NCBI RefSeq assembly: GCF_008905045.1
Contig: NZ_VWMY01000022.1
Span: forward strand, 73,273-137,272
Direction of reading: 5' to 3'
Origin: Streptomyces albicerus
Lineage (GTDB): Bacteria > Actinomycetota > Actinomycetes > Streptomycetales > Streptomycetaceae
DNA: 64,000 nt
The notes under the pieces are model-generated. The model made no database searches. It was not told the DNA's origin and was given only the letters and a program-made list of their open reading frames with translations. Shown here in pieces: positions 26,380 through 34,552 of this stretch (its first letter is position 1; each line of letters begins with the position of its first letter). The translations under genes were made by a program, and so were the position numbers.

Positions 26380-27135
26380 ATGACCCTGGCGGTCCGAGTC
26401 ATCCCCTGCCTGGACGTCGACAACGGCCGGGTCGTCAAGGGCGTCAACTTCCAGAACCTTCGCGACGCGGGCGACCCCGTCGAGATGGCCAAGGTGTACG
26501 ACGCCGAGGGCGCCGACGAGCTGACGTTCCTGGACATCACCGCGTCCTCCGGCGACCGCGAGACGACGTACGACGTGGTGCGCCGCACGGCCGAGCAGGT
26601 CTTCATCCCGCTGACGGTGGGCGGCGGCGTCCGTGCGGCCGAGGACGTCGACAAGCTGCTGCGCGCAGGGGCGGACAAGGTCGGGGTCAACACGGCCGCG
26701 ATCGCCCGCCCCGACCTGATCCGCGAGATCGCGGAGCGTTTCGGGCGGCAGGTGCTGGTCCTGTCGGTGGACGCGCGCCGGACGCCTGACGGGACCTTCG
26801 AGGTCACCACGCACGGCGGCCGTCGCGGCACCGGCATCGACGCCGTCGAGTGGGCGCACCGGGCGGCCGAGCTGGGCGCCGGCGAGATCCTGCTCAACTC
26901 GATGGACGCCGACGGCACCAAGGACGGCTACGACATCGAGATGATCGAGGCCGTACGCAAACACGTCACCGTCCCGGTCATCGCCTCCGGCGGCGCCGGC
27001 AGACTGTCCGACTTCCCACCGGCCGTCGCCGCGGGCGCGGACGCCGTGCTCGCCGCGTCCGTCTTCCACTTCGGAGATCTGCGGATCGGCGAGGTGAAGC
27101 AGGCGCTGCGGGAGGCGGGGCACCCCGTCAGGTGA
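26380..27135 (+). CDS. hisF: imidazole glycerol phosphate synthase, cyclase subunit
   Basis: This 251-residue (beta-alpha)8 subunit uses ammonia from HisH to form imidazole glycerol phosphate and AICAR. The catalytic Asp residues are in IPCLDVDNGRVVKGVNF and LVLSVDARR, and the phosphate sites are in LTVGGGVRAAED and VIASGGAGRL. GAGGAG precedes the ATG. It is the last gene of this his operon. hisG and hisE are not in the window. Confidence 0.97.
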   Translation: MTLAVRVIPCLDVDNGRVVKGVNFQNLRDAGDPVEMAKVYDAEGADELTFLDITASSGDRETTYDVVRRTAEQVFIPLTVGGGVRAAEDVDKLLRAGADKVGVNTAAIARPDLIREIAERFGRQVLVLSVDARRTPDGTFEVTTHGGRRGTGIDAVEWAHRAAELGAGEILLNSMDADGTKDGYDIEMIEAVRKHVTVPVIASGGAGRLSDFPPAVAAGADAVLAASVFHFGDLRIGEVKQALREAGHPVR

Positions 27136-27143
27136 GCTCTTTG

Positions 27144-27180
27144 GTGTAAGCCCCGGTCACCAGGTGGCCGGGGCTTACAC
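27144..27180 (+). terminator. hisF operon terminator
   Basis: A 13-bp perfect outer stem (GTGTAAGCCCCGG and complement) with a mostly paired inner section lies nine bases after the hisF stop. No T-run follows, as is common in Streptomyces. Confidence 0.8.
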
Positions 27181-27194
27181 ATGGCCACATGCAA

Positions 27195-27232
27195 AAGAAA
27201 AGTTGCGCAAAATAGATTGCGCAACTTTTCTT
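27195..27232. promoter_or_regulatory. 16-bp perfect inverted repeat, likely ArsR operator
   Basis: The arms AAGAAAAGTTGCGCAA (27195-27210) and their exact complement (27217-27232) flank the six-base spacer AATAGA. The right arm contains TTGCGC, spaced 17 bp from TACGGT at 27240-27245. These would form the -35 and -10 of a promoter starting at the ATG of the ArsR gene. The site is AT-rich compared with its surroundings. Confidence 0.65.
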
Positions 27233-27251
27233 GCGTATCTACGGTAGGGGC

Positions 27252-27842
27252 ATGACAGGCAAGGAGAGAGACCGCCGGATCACGGACCTGGGCACGCTCA
27301 AGGCACTCGCCCACCCGCTGCGCATGCAGCTCTACAGGGCCCTGACCGTCGCGCGCGTGGCCACCGCCTCGCAGCTCGCCGAGCAGGTCGACGAGGCGGT
27401 GGCGCTGGTCAGCTACCACCTGCGCAAGCTCGCCGAGCACGGGCTGATCGAGGAGGCCGAACCGCAGAGCGGGGATGCCCGTGAGCGCTGGTGGCAGCCC
27501 TCGTCGGAAGGCCTGAGCATCAGGGACAAGGACTTCCGGGACGCGCCTGAGAAAGCGGCCGCGCACCTGGCCGCCACCAGGCTCTTCCACGAGCAGCGCG
27601 CCGCCATGTACCGCCGCTACCTCGACGAACGCCCCACCTGGGGCTCCGAGTGGAACTCCGCCGCGCCGGACAACGAGTCGCTGCTGCGGCTGACCCCCGC
27701 CGAACTGGCCGAGCTCAGCGAGGAGTTGCTCACCCTCGCCAGGAAGTACGACGAGAAGGGCCGCGCCGCCGAGGCGGCCGGTGACACCGAGGGGCGCGAG
27801 AACGTCGCGCTGCACGTGTACGGCTTCCCGTTCCGAGCCTGA
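27252..27842 (+). CDS. ArsR-family winged-helix transcriptional regulator
   Basis: This is a 196-residue DNA-binding protein. Residues 12-85 form the winged helix (LKALAHPLRMQLYRALTV and ALVSYHLRKLAEHGLIEEAEP), followed by a helical C-terminal half. No metal-binding Cys cluster is visible, so it may sense an organic ligand. The ATG at 27252 coincides with the expected transcription start, consistent with a leaderless message. The perfect palindrome just upstream suggests autoregulation. It probably controls the MFS exporter gene 50 bp downstream. Confidence 0.88.
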   Translation: MTGKERDRRITDLGTLKALAHPLRMQLYRALTVARVATASQLAEQVDEAVALVSYHLRKLAEHGLIEEAEPQSGDARERWWQPSSEGLSIRDKDFRDAPEKAAAHLAATRLFHEQRAAMYRRYLDERPTWGSEWNSAAPDNESLLRLTPAELAELSEELLTLARKYDEKGRAAEAAGDTEGRENVALHVYGFPFRA

Positions 27843-27892
27843 GAGACCGCGGCTCGCGCCTGAGGCTCCGCAGCTCGAGAGGGCACACCCGT

Positions 27893-29140
27893 ATGTCCAC
27901 CACGCTCATACCCCCGGCCCCTGTGTCCGACAGACCCGCACACCGTGACGGCAACGTTCTGCGCTGGCTCGGCGCCTACACCGCGTCCATGGTCGGGGAC
28001 AACGTCTACTACCTCGCGCTGACCTGGGCCGCCGTCCAGGCGGGCACGCCCGCGCAGGCGGGGCTCGTGGCCGCCCTCAGTGCCGTGCCACGCGCCCTGC
28101 TGATGCTCGGCGGGGGAGTGCTGGCCGACCGGTTCGGGCCCCGGAAGGTCGTCATCGCCAGTGACGCCGTACGGTGCGCGGCCGTGCTCGCGGTGGCCGC
28201 GCTGCTCTTCGCCACGACGCCCGGACTGTGGCCGCTGGCGGTGCTCGCCCTCGTCTTCGGCACGGTCGACGCCGTCTTCATGCCCGCCGTGGGCGCCCTG
28301 CCGGCCCGCATCACCGGCCACGGCCAGCTCACCCGCGTGCAGGGCATGCGCGGACTCGCCATCCGCTTCGCCAACGTCGTGGGCGCGCCGCTGGGCGGCC
28401 TCGGCGTGGCGATCGGCGGGTCGGCCGCGGCCTTCGGGTTCGCCGGACTGCTGATCGCGGTGTCCGTGCCCCTGCTGGTCTCCGTCCGGGTCGCCGAACT
28501 CCCCGGCGACGACAACGCCACCGAGCGCCGTACCGCCTGGCGCGACCTCCGCGACGGGCTGCGCTACATCCGCGGCCACCGCGTCCTCGCCCCGCTGATC
28601 GTCGCCATCGCCCTCAGCGAGCTCGGCTTCGTCGGACCGCTCAACGTGGGGCTGACCCTGCTCGCCGACGAGCGCGGCTGGGGCGCCTCCGGCATGGGCT
28701 GGGTGCTCGCCGGATTCGGCGTGGGCGCCGGCGCCGCCGCACTGCTGCTCGCCGTACGCGGGAGCCTTCCGTATGCCGGACGCGTCATGGCGGTGACCAT
28801 CCTCGTCGGCTCGGTCGCGATCGGCGCGCTCGCCCATGTGCCGAACGTCGTCGCGGCCGCGGGCGTCGCCGTCCTCATCGGCCTGCTCACGGGCCTCAGC
28901 GGCGCCCTTTGCGGCGCGCTGCTGCAGACCCGGACGGACCCCGCCTACCTGGGCCGCGTCAGCTCCGTGTCCGGCATCGTCAGCCTCGGGCTCGCCCCGC
29001 TCGGCATGCCGGTGTCCGCCGCCGCGATCGGCGCGTGGGGCACCGGCCCCGTGTTCGTCGTCAGTGCGGCCGTCTGCGGTCTCGGCGGGGTGCTGGCGCT
29101 GTGCGTCCGCGACCTTCGCCGGGCGGAGCTCCCGAAGTAG
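27893..29140 (+). CDS. MFS transporter, probable drug exporter
   Basis: This is a 415-residue protein with about 12 hydrophobic helices, starting with VLRWLGAYTASMVGDNVYYLALTW. The loop 2-3 motif GGGVLADRFGPRKVVI is typical of major facilitator exporters. A Pro-rich N-terminal tail precedes it. The gene lies directly downstream of the ArsR regulator, on the same strand, with GAGAGGG before the ATG, so the pair is likely an inducible efflux unit. The substrate is unknown. It ends three bases from a convergent gene. Confidence 0.88.
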   Translation: MSTTLIPPAPVSDRPAHRDGNVLRWLGAYTASMVGDNVYYLALTWAAVQAGTPAQAGLVAALSAVPRALLMLGGGVLADRFGPRKVVIASDAVRCAAVLAVAALLFATTPGLWPLAVLALVFGTVDAVFMPAVGALPARITGHGQLTRVQGMRGLAIRFANVVGAPLGGLGVAIGGSAAAFGFAGLLIAVSVPLLVSVRVAELPGDDNATERRTAWRDLRDGLRYIRGHRVLAPLIVAIALSELGFVGPLNVGLTLLADERGWGASGMGWVLAGFGVGAGAAALLLAVRGSLPYAGRVMAVTILVGSVAIGALAHVPNVVAAAGVAVLIGLLTGLSGALCGALLQTRTDPAYLGRVSSVSGIVSLGLAPLGMPVSAAAIGAWGTGPVFVVSAAVCGLGGVLALCVRDLRRAELPK

Positions 29141-29143
29141 CGG

Positions 29144-29779
29144 TCAGATTCCCAGCTGCTTCGCGTCGTGCAGCTTGGTGATTGCTTCCTTGTCGCCCTC
29201 CAGCTCGACGTCCGCCGCGTTCTGCCGCCCGTACAGGAACAGCAGCAGTTCCGAGGGTTCGCCGGTGGCCGTCACGACCGGGGTGCCCCTGTGTGCGACC
29301 GCCGTCTGGCCGTCGGGGCGGCGGAGGACCAGGCCCGTCGGGGTGCCGCGGCCCATGAGGCGGGCCGTGCGTTCGAGGCGGGACCAGAGGGCGTCCTGGA
29401 AGACCGGGTCGAGTTCGCGGGGTGTCCAGTCGGGCTGGGCGCGGCGTACGTCCTCGGTGTGGACGTAGAACTCGATCGCGTTCGACGCCTCGTCGATCTG
29501 CTTGAGGGAGAACGGCGAGAAGCGGGGCGGCCCCGTACGGATCAGCTGGATCAGCTCCTCGTACGGTTTCTCGGTGAACTCGGTCATCACCCGCTCCAGA
29601 CGTGGCGCGAGCTGCTTGATCAGGATGCCCCCCGCGGCGTCGGGGCGGCGCTCGCGCACCACGACATGGGCGGCCAGATCACGGGTGTTCCAGCCCTCGC
29701 ACAGGGTCGCGGCGTCCGGGCCCTCGGCTTCCAACAGATCGGCGAGGAGAAGTCGTTCACGCTTGGCATGGGTCGACAT
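29144..29779 (-). CDS. TIGR03085 family metal-binding protein
   Basis: This is a 211-residue protein of the DinB/maleylpyruvate-isomerase-like fold. The N-terminal motif LCEGWNTRDLAAHVVVRERRPDA has the family W-(T/S)-x-x-D-L-x-x-H pattern, with His as a probable metal ligand. A second conserved block reads NAIEFYVHTEDVRRAQPDW, and the protein ends in a small C-terminal domain. The ATG at 29779 fits the standard N-terminus, and longer forms add an Arg/Gly-rich tail. Enzymatic activity is not established. Its stop is three bases from the MFS stop. Confidence 0.85.
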   Translation of the reverse strand: MSTHAKRERLLLADLLEAEGPDAATLCEGWNTRDLAAHVVVRERRPDAAGGILIKQLAPRLERVMTEFTEKPYEELIQLIRTGPPRFSPFSLKQIDEASNAIEFYVHTEDVRRAQPDWTPRELDPVFQDALWSRLERTARLMGRGTPTGLVLRRPDGQTAVAHRGTPVVTATGEPSELLLFLYGRQNAADVELEGDKEAITKLHDAKQLGI

Positions 29780-29919
29780 GTCAGCAAGCCTACGACCGCC
29801 GACCCGGTCCGCCCACCCGTCTCCCGGCCACCACCCCTCATCGAGGCGCTTCGCGCCGCCATTTTCCATCAGATGGACATCGGCCAGCTGTGTCCGACCG
29901 GCGCGGCACAATGGTCGGC

Positions 29920-30339
29920 ATGACCAGCACGCCCCCGCCCAGCAGCCTCGATCCCGAGATCGCCGCGCGCCTCAGGCGCAGCGCCGACGGGCTCGTACCC
30001 GCCATCGCCCAGCAGTACGACACCGGTGAGGTGCTGATGCTCGGCTGGATGGATGACGAGGCGCTGCATCGCACGCTGACGACCGGCCGGTGCACGTACT
30101 GGTCGCGCAGCCGCCAGGAGTACTGGGTGAAGGGCGACACCTCCGGCCACTTCCAGTACGTGAAGTCCGTCGCCCTCGACTGTGACGCCGACACCGTGCT
30201 CGTCAAGGTCGACCAGATCGGCGCCGCCTGCCACACCGGCGCCCGCACCTGCTTCGACGCCGACGTGCTCCTCAAAGACGCCAAAGACGCCAAGGACGCC
30301 AAGGACGTCGATTCCGGCGTACCGGCCGTGGATCAGTAA
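29920..30339 (+). CDS. hisI: phosphoribosyl-AMP cyclohydrolase
   Basis: This 139-residue enzyme opens the purine ring in step 3 of histidine synthesis. The metal and active-site segments are visible: GEVLMLGWMDDEAL, TYWSRSRQEYWVKGDTSGH, LDCDAD, AACHTG and TCFDAD. I use the ATG at 29920, which has a CACAAT hexamer seven bases upstream. The ATG at 29911 is possible. The C-terminus carries a simple repeat (KDAKDAKDAKD). hisI is separated from the main his operon and sits 11 bp before trpE. Confidence 0.95.
   Translation: MTSTPPPSSLDPEIAARLRRSADGLVPAIAQQYDTGEVLMLGWMDDEALHRTLTTGRCTYWSRSRQEYWVKGDTSGHFQYVKSVALDCDADTVLVKVDQIGAACHTGARTCFDADVLLKDAKDAKDAKDVDSGVPAVDQ
30274..30309 (+). repeat. 9-bp tandem repeat at the 3' end of hisI
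   Basis: Four units of AA(A/G)GACG(C/T)C encode (KDA)n-type repeats in the C-terminal tail of HisI, past the conserved enzyme core. Confidence 0.75.
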
Positions 30340-30350
30340 GGTCAGCCGCC

Positions 30351-31841
30351 ATGGACCTCGAGACCTTCCGCAAGCTGGCCACCGACCGGCGTGTCATCCC
30401 CGTCAGCCGCAAGCTCCTCGCGGACGGCGACACGCCCGTCGCGCTCTACCGCAAGCTCGCCGCCGAGCGCCCCGGCACGTTCCTCCTGGAGTCCGCGGAG
30501 AACGGCCGGTCCTGGTCCCGCTACTCCTTCGTGGGCGTCCGCTCGGCCGCCACCCTCACCGAGCACGGCGGCCAGGCGCACTGGCTGGGCACCCCGCCCG
30601 TCGGCGTCCCGGTCGACGGCGACCCGCTGGCCGCCCTGCGCGCCACCATCGAAGCCCTGCACACACCCCACGACCTCGTGTACGACCAGGGCCTGCCGCC
30701 GTTCACCGGCGGCATGGTCGGCTACCTCGGCTACGACATCGTGCGCCGCCTGGAGAAGATCGGCCCCGGTGAGCGCGACGACCTGAAGCTCCCCGAGCTC
30801 ACCATGCTGCTGACCAGCGATCTGGCGGTCATGGACCACTGGGACGGCTCGGTCATGCTGATCGCCAACGCGATCAACCACAACGACCTCGACACGGGCG
30901 TCGACGAGGCCTACGCCGACGCGGTGGCCCGCCTCGACGCCATGGAGGCGGACCTCTCGCGGGCCGTCTCGCAGCCCCCGGCCGCGCTGCCGCCCTCCGA
31001 GCTCCCGGAGTACACCGCGCTGTGGGGCGGCCCCGACTACCAGGCCGCCGTCGACGACATCAAGGAGCGCATCCGGGCCGGCGAGGCCTTCCAGGTCGTC
31101 CCCTCCCAGCGCTTCGAGACGCCGTGCACGGCAAGCGCGTTGGACGTGTACCGGGTGCTGCGGGCCACCAACCCCTCCCCGTACATGTACCTCTTCCGCT
31201 TCGACGGCTTCGACGTCGTGGGCTCCTCCCCGGAGGCCCTGGTCAAGGTCGAGGACGGGCAGGCGATGGTGCACCCCATCGCGGGCACCCGGCCCCGCGG
31301 CGCCACGCTCCAGGAGGACCAGGCACTCGCCGACGAGCTGATCGCCGACCCCAAGGAGCGCGCCGAGCACCTGATGCTCGTCGACCTGGGACGCAATGAC
31401 CTGGGCCGGGTCTGCGAGCCCGGTTCCGTAGAGGTCGTCGACTTCATGTCCATCGAGCGGTACTCGCACGTCATGCACATCGTGTCGACGGTGACGGGCA
31501 AGGTCTCCGAAGGCCGTACGGCCTTCGACGTACTGACCGCCTGCTTCCCCGCGGGCACCCTCTCCGGCGCCCCCAAGCCCCGCGCGATGCAGATCATCGA
31601 CGAACTGGAGCCGTCCCGGCGCGGCTTGTACGGCGGCTGCGTCGGCTACCTCGACTTCGCGGGCGACTCCGACACCGCCATCGCCATCCGTACGGCCCTG
31701 CTGCGCGGCGGCACGGCGTACGTGCAGGCCGGCGCCGGAATCGTCGCCGACTCGGACCCCGTGGCCGAGGACACCGAGTGCCGCAACAAGGCGGCGGCGG
31801 TCCTCCGCGCGGTCCACACGGCGAACCGGCTCGCACGGTAG
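30351..31841 (+). CDS. trpE: anthranilate synthase component I
   Basis: This 496-residue enzyme converts chorismate to anthranilate with a TrpG partner not encoded here. The tryptophan feedback motif appears as FLLESAENGRSWSRYSFVG near residue 50. The chorismate-site blocks are VVPSQRFE, PSPYMYLFRF, HPIAGTRPRGAT, HLMLVDLGRNDLGRVC and GTLSGAPKPRAMQII. It is probably co-transcribed with hisI. I found no convincing Trp-rich leader peptide. Confidence 0.97.
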   Translation: MDLETFRKLATDRRVIPVSRKLLADGDTPVALYRKLAAERPGTFLLESAENGRSWSRYSFVGVRSAATLTEHGGQAHWLGTPPVGVPVDGDPLAALRATIEALHTPHDLVYDQGLPPFTGGMVGYLGYDIVRRLEKIGPGERDDLKLPELTMLLTSDLAVMDHWDGSVMLIANAINHNDLDTGVDEAYADAVARLDAMEADLSRAVSQPPAALPPSELPEYTALWGGPDYQAAVDDIKERIRAGEAFQVVPSQRFETPCTASALDVYRVLRATNPSPYMYLFRFDGFDVVGSSPEALVKVEDGQAMVHPIAGTRPRGATLQEDQALADELIADPKERAEHLMLVDLGRNDLGRVCEPGSVEVVDFMSIERYSHVMHIVSTVTGKVSEGRTAFDVLTACFPAGTLSGAPKPRAMQIIDELEPSRRGLYGGCVGYLDFAGDSDTAIAIRTALLRGGTAYVQAGAGIVADSDPVAEDTECRNKAAAVLRAVHTANRLAR

Positions 31842-31890
31842 GAAGCCGAACCGACAGGGACATACGGCGAACAGTGGGACGCGGCTCACG

Positions 31891-31922
31891 TGAACCCCGG
31901 GTGACGGTTCGCCCGGGGTTCA
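31891..31922 (+). terminator. hairpin after trpE
   Basis: A perfect 11-bp stem (TGAACCCCGGG and complement) with a 10-base loop lies between trpE and the next gene. Its right arm ends four bases before the probable -10 (GATAGT) of the downstream gene, so termination and promoter elements are packed together. Confidence 0.65.
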
Positions 31923-31938
31923 GGCGATAGTGGAGTAC

Positions 31939-32571
31939 GTGACTGCTGTACCGCACCCCCGATCCGAAGCCCCCGGACCCGCCCGGTCCGGCCGCCGAAG
32001 CCTCGCCCTCGCCCTGCTGTTCGGCGCGCTCGGCGCGGCCGTCGCGCTGCTCTCCTCGCGGCAGGGCTGGTCGGAGGGCACCGCGACGGTGGCCGGCGGC
32101 GACTTCCCGCTGAGCGCCAAGGGCGGCGACGTCACGGGCGTGCCCGCGTCGCTGGCCATAGTGGGCCTCGCCGCCCTCGTCGCCGTCTTCGCCGTCCGCC
32201 GCGCCGGCCGTTTCCTCGTCGCCGGACTCCTCGCGCTGTCCGGCGCGGGCACGATCGTCTCGGCGCTCCTCGGTGTCTCCGACAGCTCCGCGCTCGACGA
32301 GAAGGCCGCGGAGGCCTCCGGCGACACCGGCGCGACCGTGGGGGCCATGACCCACACCGCGTGGCCGTACGTGGCCGCGGCGGGTGGGCTGCTGCTCCTC
32401 CTCGCGGGACTGCTCGCCCTGCGCTATGGCCGGCTCTGGCCGGCCATGTCGGGGCGGTACGAGCGCGAGGGCGCGCCCCGGCCCCGCAGGACCCGGGCCC
32501 CCGCGGACCCGGACCGGCCCGAGGAGATCTGGAAGGCGCTGGACCGGGGCGAGGACCCCACAGGCGCGTGA
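31939..32571 (+). CDS. TIGR02234 family tryptophan-associated membrane protein
   Basis: This 210-residue protein is of the actinobacterial Trp-operon-associated membrane family. Four hydrophobic segments are visible: RSLALALLFGALGAAVALLS, SLAIVGLAALVAVFAV, LVAGLLALSGAGTIVSALLG and WPYVAAAGGLLLLLAGLLAL. The C-terminal tail is charged. The family accompanies trp genes but its function is unknown. I prefer the GTG at 31939 (VTAVPHPRSE) with GATAGT seven bases upstream. A GTG nine bases earlier is also possible. Confidence 0.87.
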   Translation: MTAVPHPRSEAPGPARSGRRSLALALLFGALGAAVALLSSRQGWSEGTATVAGGDFPLSAKGGDVTGVPASLAIVGLAALVAVFAVRRAGRFLVAGLLALSGAGTIVSALLGVSDSSALDEKAAEASGDTGATVGAMTHTAWPYVAAAGGLLLLLAGLLALRYGRLWPAMSGRYEREGAPRPRRTRAPADPDRPEEIWKALDRGEDPTGA

Positions 32572-32610
32572 GCGCTCCGCTGGGGTGCGGTACGTGGGTG
32601 GTACGTAGGC

Positions 32611-32663
32611 TGCCGGCCGGTGGGGGCTGGGCGCGCAGTTCCCCGCGCCCCTTATGGGGCGCG
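32611..32663 (+). repeat. dispersed GC-rich repeat, copy C
   Basis: It reads TGCCGGCCGGTGGGGGCTGG, then GCGCGCAGTTCCCCGCGCCCC and a terminal hairpin (GCGCCCCTTATGGGGCGC). It lies between the TIGR02234 and HGxxPAAW genes. Confidence 0.85.
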
Positions 32664-32762
32664 GTACCCCCGCTCCGGTCCTCGGCGCGCGTACGGGACA
32701 ATGGGCGGTGAGCGTCCGGCTCACCCACGCGCACACACGCACAGAGCAACGAGGAGCAAGTC

Positions 32763-32996
32763 ATGGCGGGCAGCAACCACGGTCACACCCCGGCCGCCTG
32801 GACCGGTGTCATCATCGCCTTCATCGGTTTCTGCGTTTCCGGTGCCTTCATGGTGATGGCCGAGCCGCTGGGCTTCTGGGCCGGTCTGGTCATCGTCGGC
32901 CTGGGCGGCGTGGTCGGCATGGTGATGAGCGCGGCGGGTCTCGGCCAGTCGAAGGGCGCCCGCCAGAACGACAAGGTGGCCTCCGCCCAGAGCTGA
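32763..32996 (+). CDS. HGxxPAAW family small membrane protein
   Basis: This 77-residue protein carries the defining motif HGHTPAAW at residues 6-13. Two membrane helices follow (TGVIIAFIGFCVSGAFMVMA and FWAGLVIVGLGGVVGMVMSAAG) and then a short charged tail. The family is restricted to actinobacteria and commonly lies in this trp neighbourhood. Its function is unknown. A strong SD (GAGGAG) precedes the ATG. Confidence 0.9.
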   Translation: MAGSNHGHTPAAWTGVIIAFIGFCVSGAFMVMAEPLGFWAGLVIVGLGGVVGMVMSAAGLGQSKGARQNDKVASAQS

Positions 32997-33038
32997 CCCC
33001 GTACGGGATCACGGCATCACAGCGTCAAGGCATCGCGG

Positions 33039-33073
33039 GAGGCGGGTCCGGCTTCGAGCGCCGGGGCCGCCTC
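33039..33073 (+). terminator. terminator after the HGxxPAAW gene
   Basis: A stem with outer arms GAGGCGG and CCGCCTC and an inner CCGG/CCGG helix is followed by TTTC. Confidence 0.6.
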
Positions 33074-33108
33074 TTTCGTACGTGCGAGCTTCGTCCACGA
33101 GGGGCAGA

Positions 33109-33567
33109 ATGCGTGGGGTGAACGCCGAAACCCAGAGGGTCACGCCGGCTCCCGGATCCGTACCGCGCGGGTCCGTAGTGCGGCGGCTCGTCGTGCCCGG
33201 CGGGATACTCGCGGCCGTCGTCGGGGCCTTCGCATACGTGGGGGCCGTCGATCCGAACGAACCCGGGCACTACCCCGTCTGTCCGCTGCTCCACTTCACG
33301 GGCCTGTACTGCCCCGGCTGCGGCGGACTGCGCAGCGCGCACGCCGTCGTGCACGGGGACCTCGCGGCGGCGTTCGGGGCCAACGCGGTCGCCGTCCTGG
33401 GGTATCTGGTGTTCGCCGTGGTGTGGACCGTCTGGGTGGTCCGCTCCGTCCAGGGGCGGCCGTTGCGCGTCGATCCGAAGCCGTCCCTGCTGTGGGGACT
33501 CGGCGCGCTGCTGCTGGTCTTCACGGTTGTCCGGAACCTGCCGTTCGGTGGCTGGCTCCACCCTTGA
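33109..33567 (+). CDS. DUF2752 membrane protein
   Basis: This is a 152-residue protein with the family motif LYCPGCGGLRSAHAVVHGDLAAAF, where a CPGCG motif sits at the head of a helix. Three hydrophobic segments are visible (VVPGGILAAVVGAFAYVG, AVAVLGYLVFAVVWTVWVV and LLWGLGALLLVFTVV). Function is unknown. The ATG at 33109 has AGGGG four bases upstream. The in-frame GTG at 33118 has a CAGAAT hexamer seven bases upstream, and the two cannot be separated by sequence. Confidence 0.85.
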   Translation: MRGVNAETQRVTPAPGSVPRGSVVRRLVVPGGILAAVVGAFAYVGAVDPNEPGHYPVCPLLHFTGLYCPGCGGLRSAHAVVHGDLAAAFGANAVAVLGYLVFAVVWTVWVVRSVQGRPLRVDPKPSLLWGLGALLLVFTVVRNLPFGGWLHP

Positions 33568-33668
33568 TCAACTGGCGAATGTCCAGGTAGTGGGACCGGC
33601 GTCAACCGGATGCGAGGCCTAAGCCTTCCTCCGGATACCATCGCAGTGACCATCGGTTTCGTCTGATG

Positions 33669-33686
33669 CGAGACGGACCCGTCTCG
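33669..33686 (+). promoter_or_regulatory. hairpin in the trpC leader
   Basis: A perfect 7-bp stem (CGAGACG and complement) with a four-base loop lies about 50 bases before the trpC start, in the 167-bp gap after DUF2752. It could be part of the 5' untranslated region. I see no attenuator architecture. Confidence 0.3.
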
Positions 33687-33734
33687 ACCGCAGAACCGCT
33701 TCAACTGTCCACCGCACGGAAGGGGGCCGCTCGC

Positions 33735-34544
33735 GTGAGTGTGCTCGACGAGATCATCGACGGAGTCCGTGCCGACCTCGCGGAGCGGCAGGCGCGCGTC
33801 AGCCTCGACGAGCTCAAGGAGCGCGCCGCGAAGGCTCCGGCTGCCAAGGACGGTGTCGCGGCCCTGCGCGGCGACGGCGTCAAGGTCATCTGCGAGGTCA
33901 AGCGCTCCAGCCCGTCCAAGGGCGCGCTCGCCGCGATCGCCGACCCCGCCGCACTCGCCGCCGACTACGAGGCGGGCGGCGCGGCCGTCATCTCCGTCCT
34001 CACCGAGCAGCGCCGCTTCGGCGGTTCGCTGGCCGACCTGGAGGCCGTGCGCGCCCGGGTCGACATCCCGGTGCTGCGCAAGGACTTCATCGTCACCTCG
34101 TACCAGCTGTGGGAGGCCCGGGCGTACGGCGCGGACCTCGCGCTGCTCATCGTCGCGGCCCTCGACCAGGCCGCCCTGGAGTCGCTCATCGAGCGCGCCG
34201 AGTCCATCGGGCTCACGCCGCTCGTCGAGGTGCACGACGAGGACGAGGTCGAGCGGGCGGTGGACGCGGGCGCGAAGATCATCGGTGTCAACGCGCGTAA
34301 TCTCAAGGACCTCAAGGTCGACCGCGGCACCTTCGAGCGCGTCGCGCCCGAGATCCCGGCGCACATCGTCAAGATCGCCGAGTCCGGCGTCCGCGGACCG
34401 CACGACCTCATCGCGTACGCCAACGCCGGCGCCGACGCCGTGCTCGTGGGCGAGTCCCTGGTCACCGGCCGGGACCCGAAGACAGCCGTGTCCGACCTGG
34501 TCGCCGCCGGCGCGCACCCCGCGCTGCGGCACGGACGGGGCTGA
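33735..34544 (+). CDS. trpC: indole-3-glycerol phosphate synthase
   Basis: This 269-residue (beta-alpha)8 enzyme is monofunctional, without a fused TrpF domain. Catalytic residues are in ICEVKRSSPSKG, VLRKDFIVTSYQL, PLVEVHDEDE, IIGVNARNL and IAESGVRG. The GTG at 33735 has an AAGGGGG SD nine bases upstream. A longer frame from 33666 adds an unconserved tail. It is the first gene of trpC-trpM-trpB-trpA. Confidence 0.96.
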   Translation: MSVLDEIIDGVRADLAERQARVSLDELKERAAKAPAAKDGVAALRGDGVKVICEVKRSSPSKGALAAIADPAALAADYEAGGAAVISVLTEQRRFGGSLADLEAVRARVDIPVLRKDFIVTSYQLWEARAYGADLALLIVAALDQAALESLIERAESIGLTPLVEVHDEDEVERAVDAGAKIIGVNARNLKDLKVDRGTFERVAPEIPAHIVKIAESGVRGPHDLIAYANAGADAVLVGESLVTGRDPKTAVSDLVAAGAHPALRHGRG

Positions 34545-34552
34545 CGCTCCTG

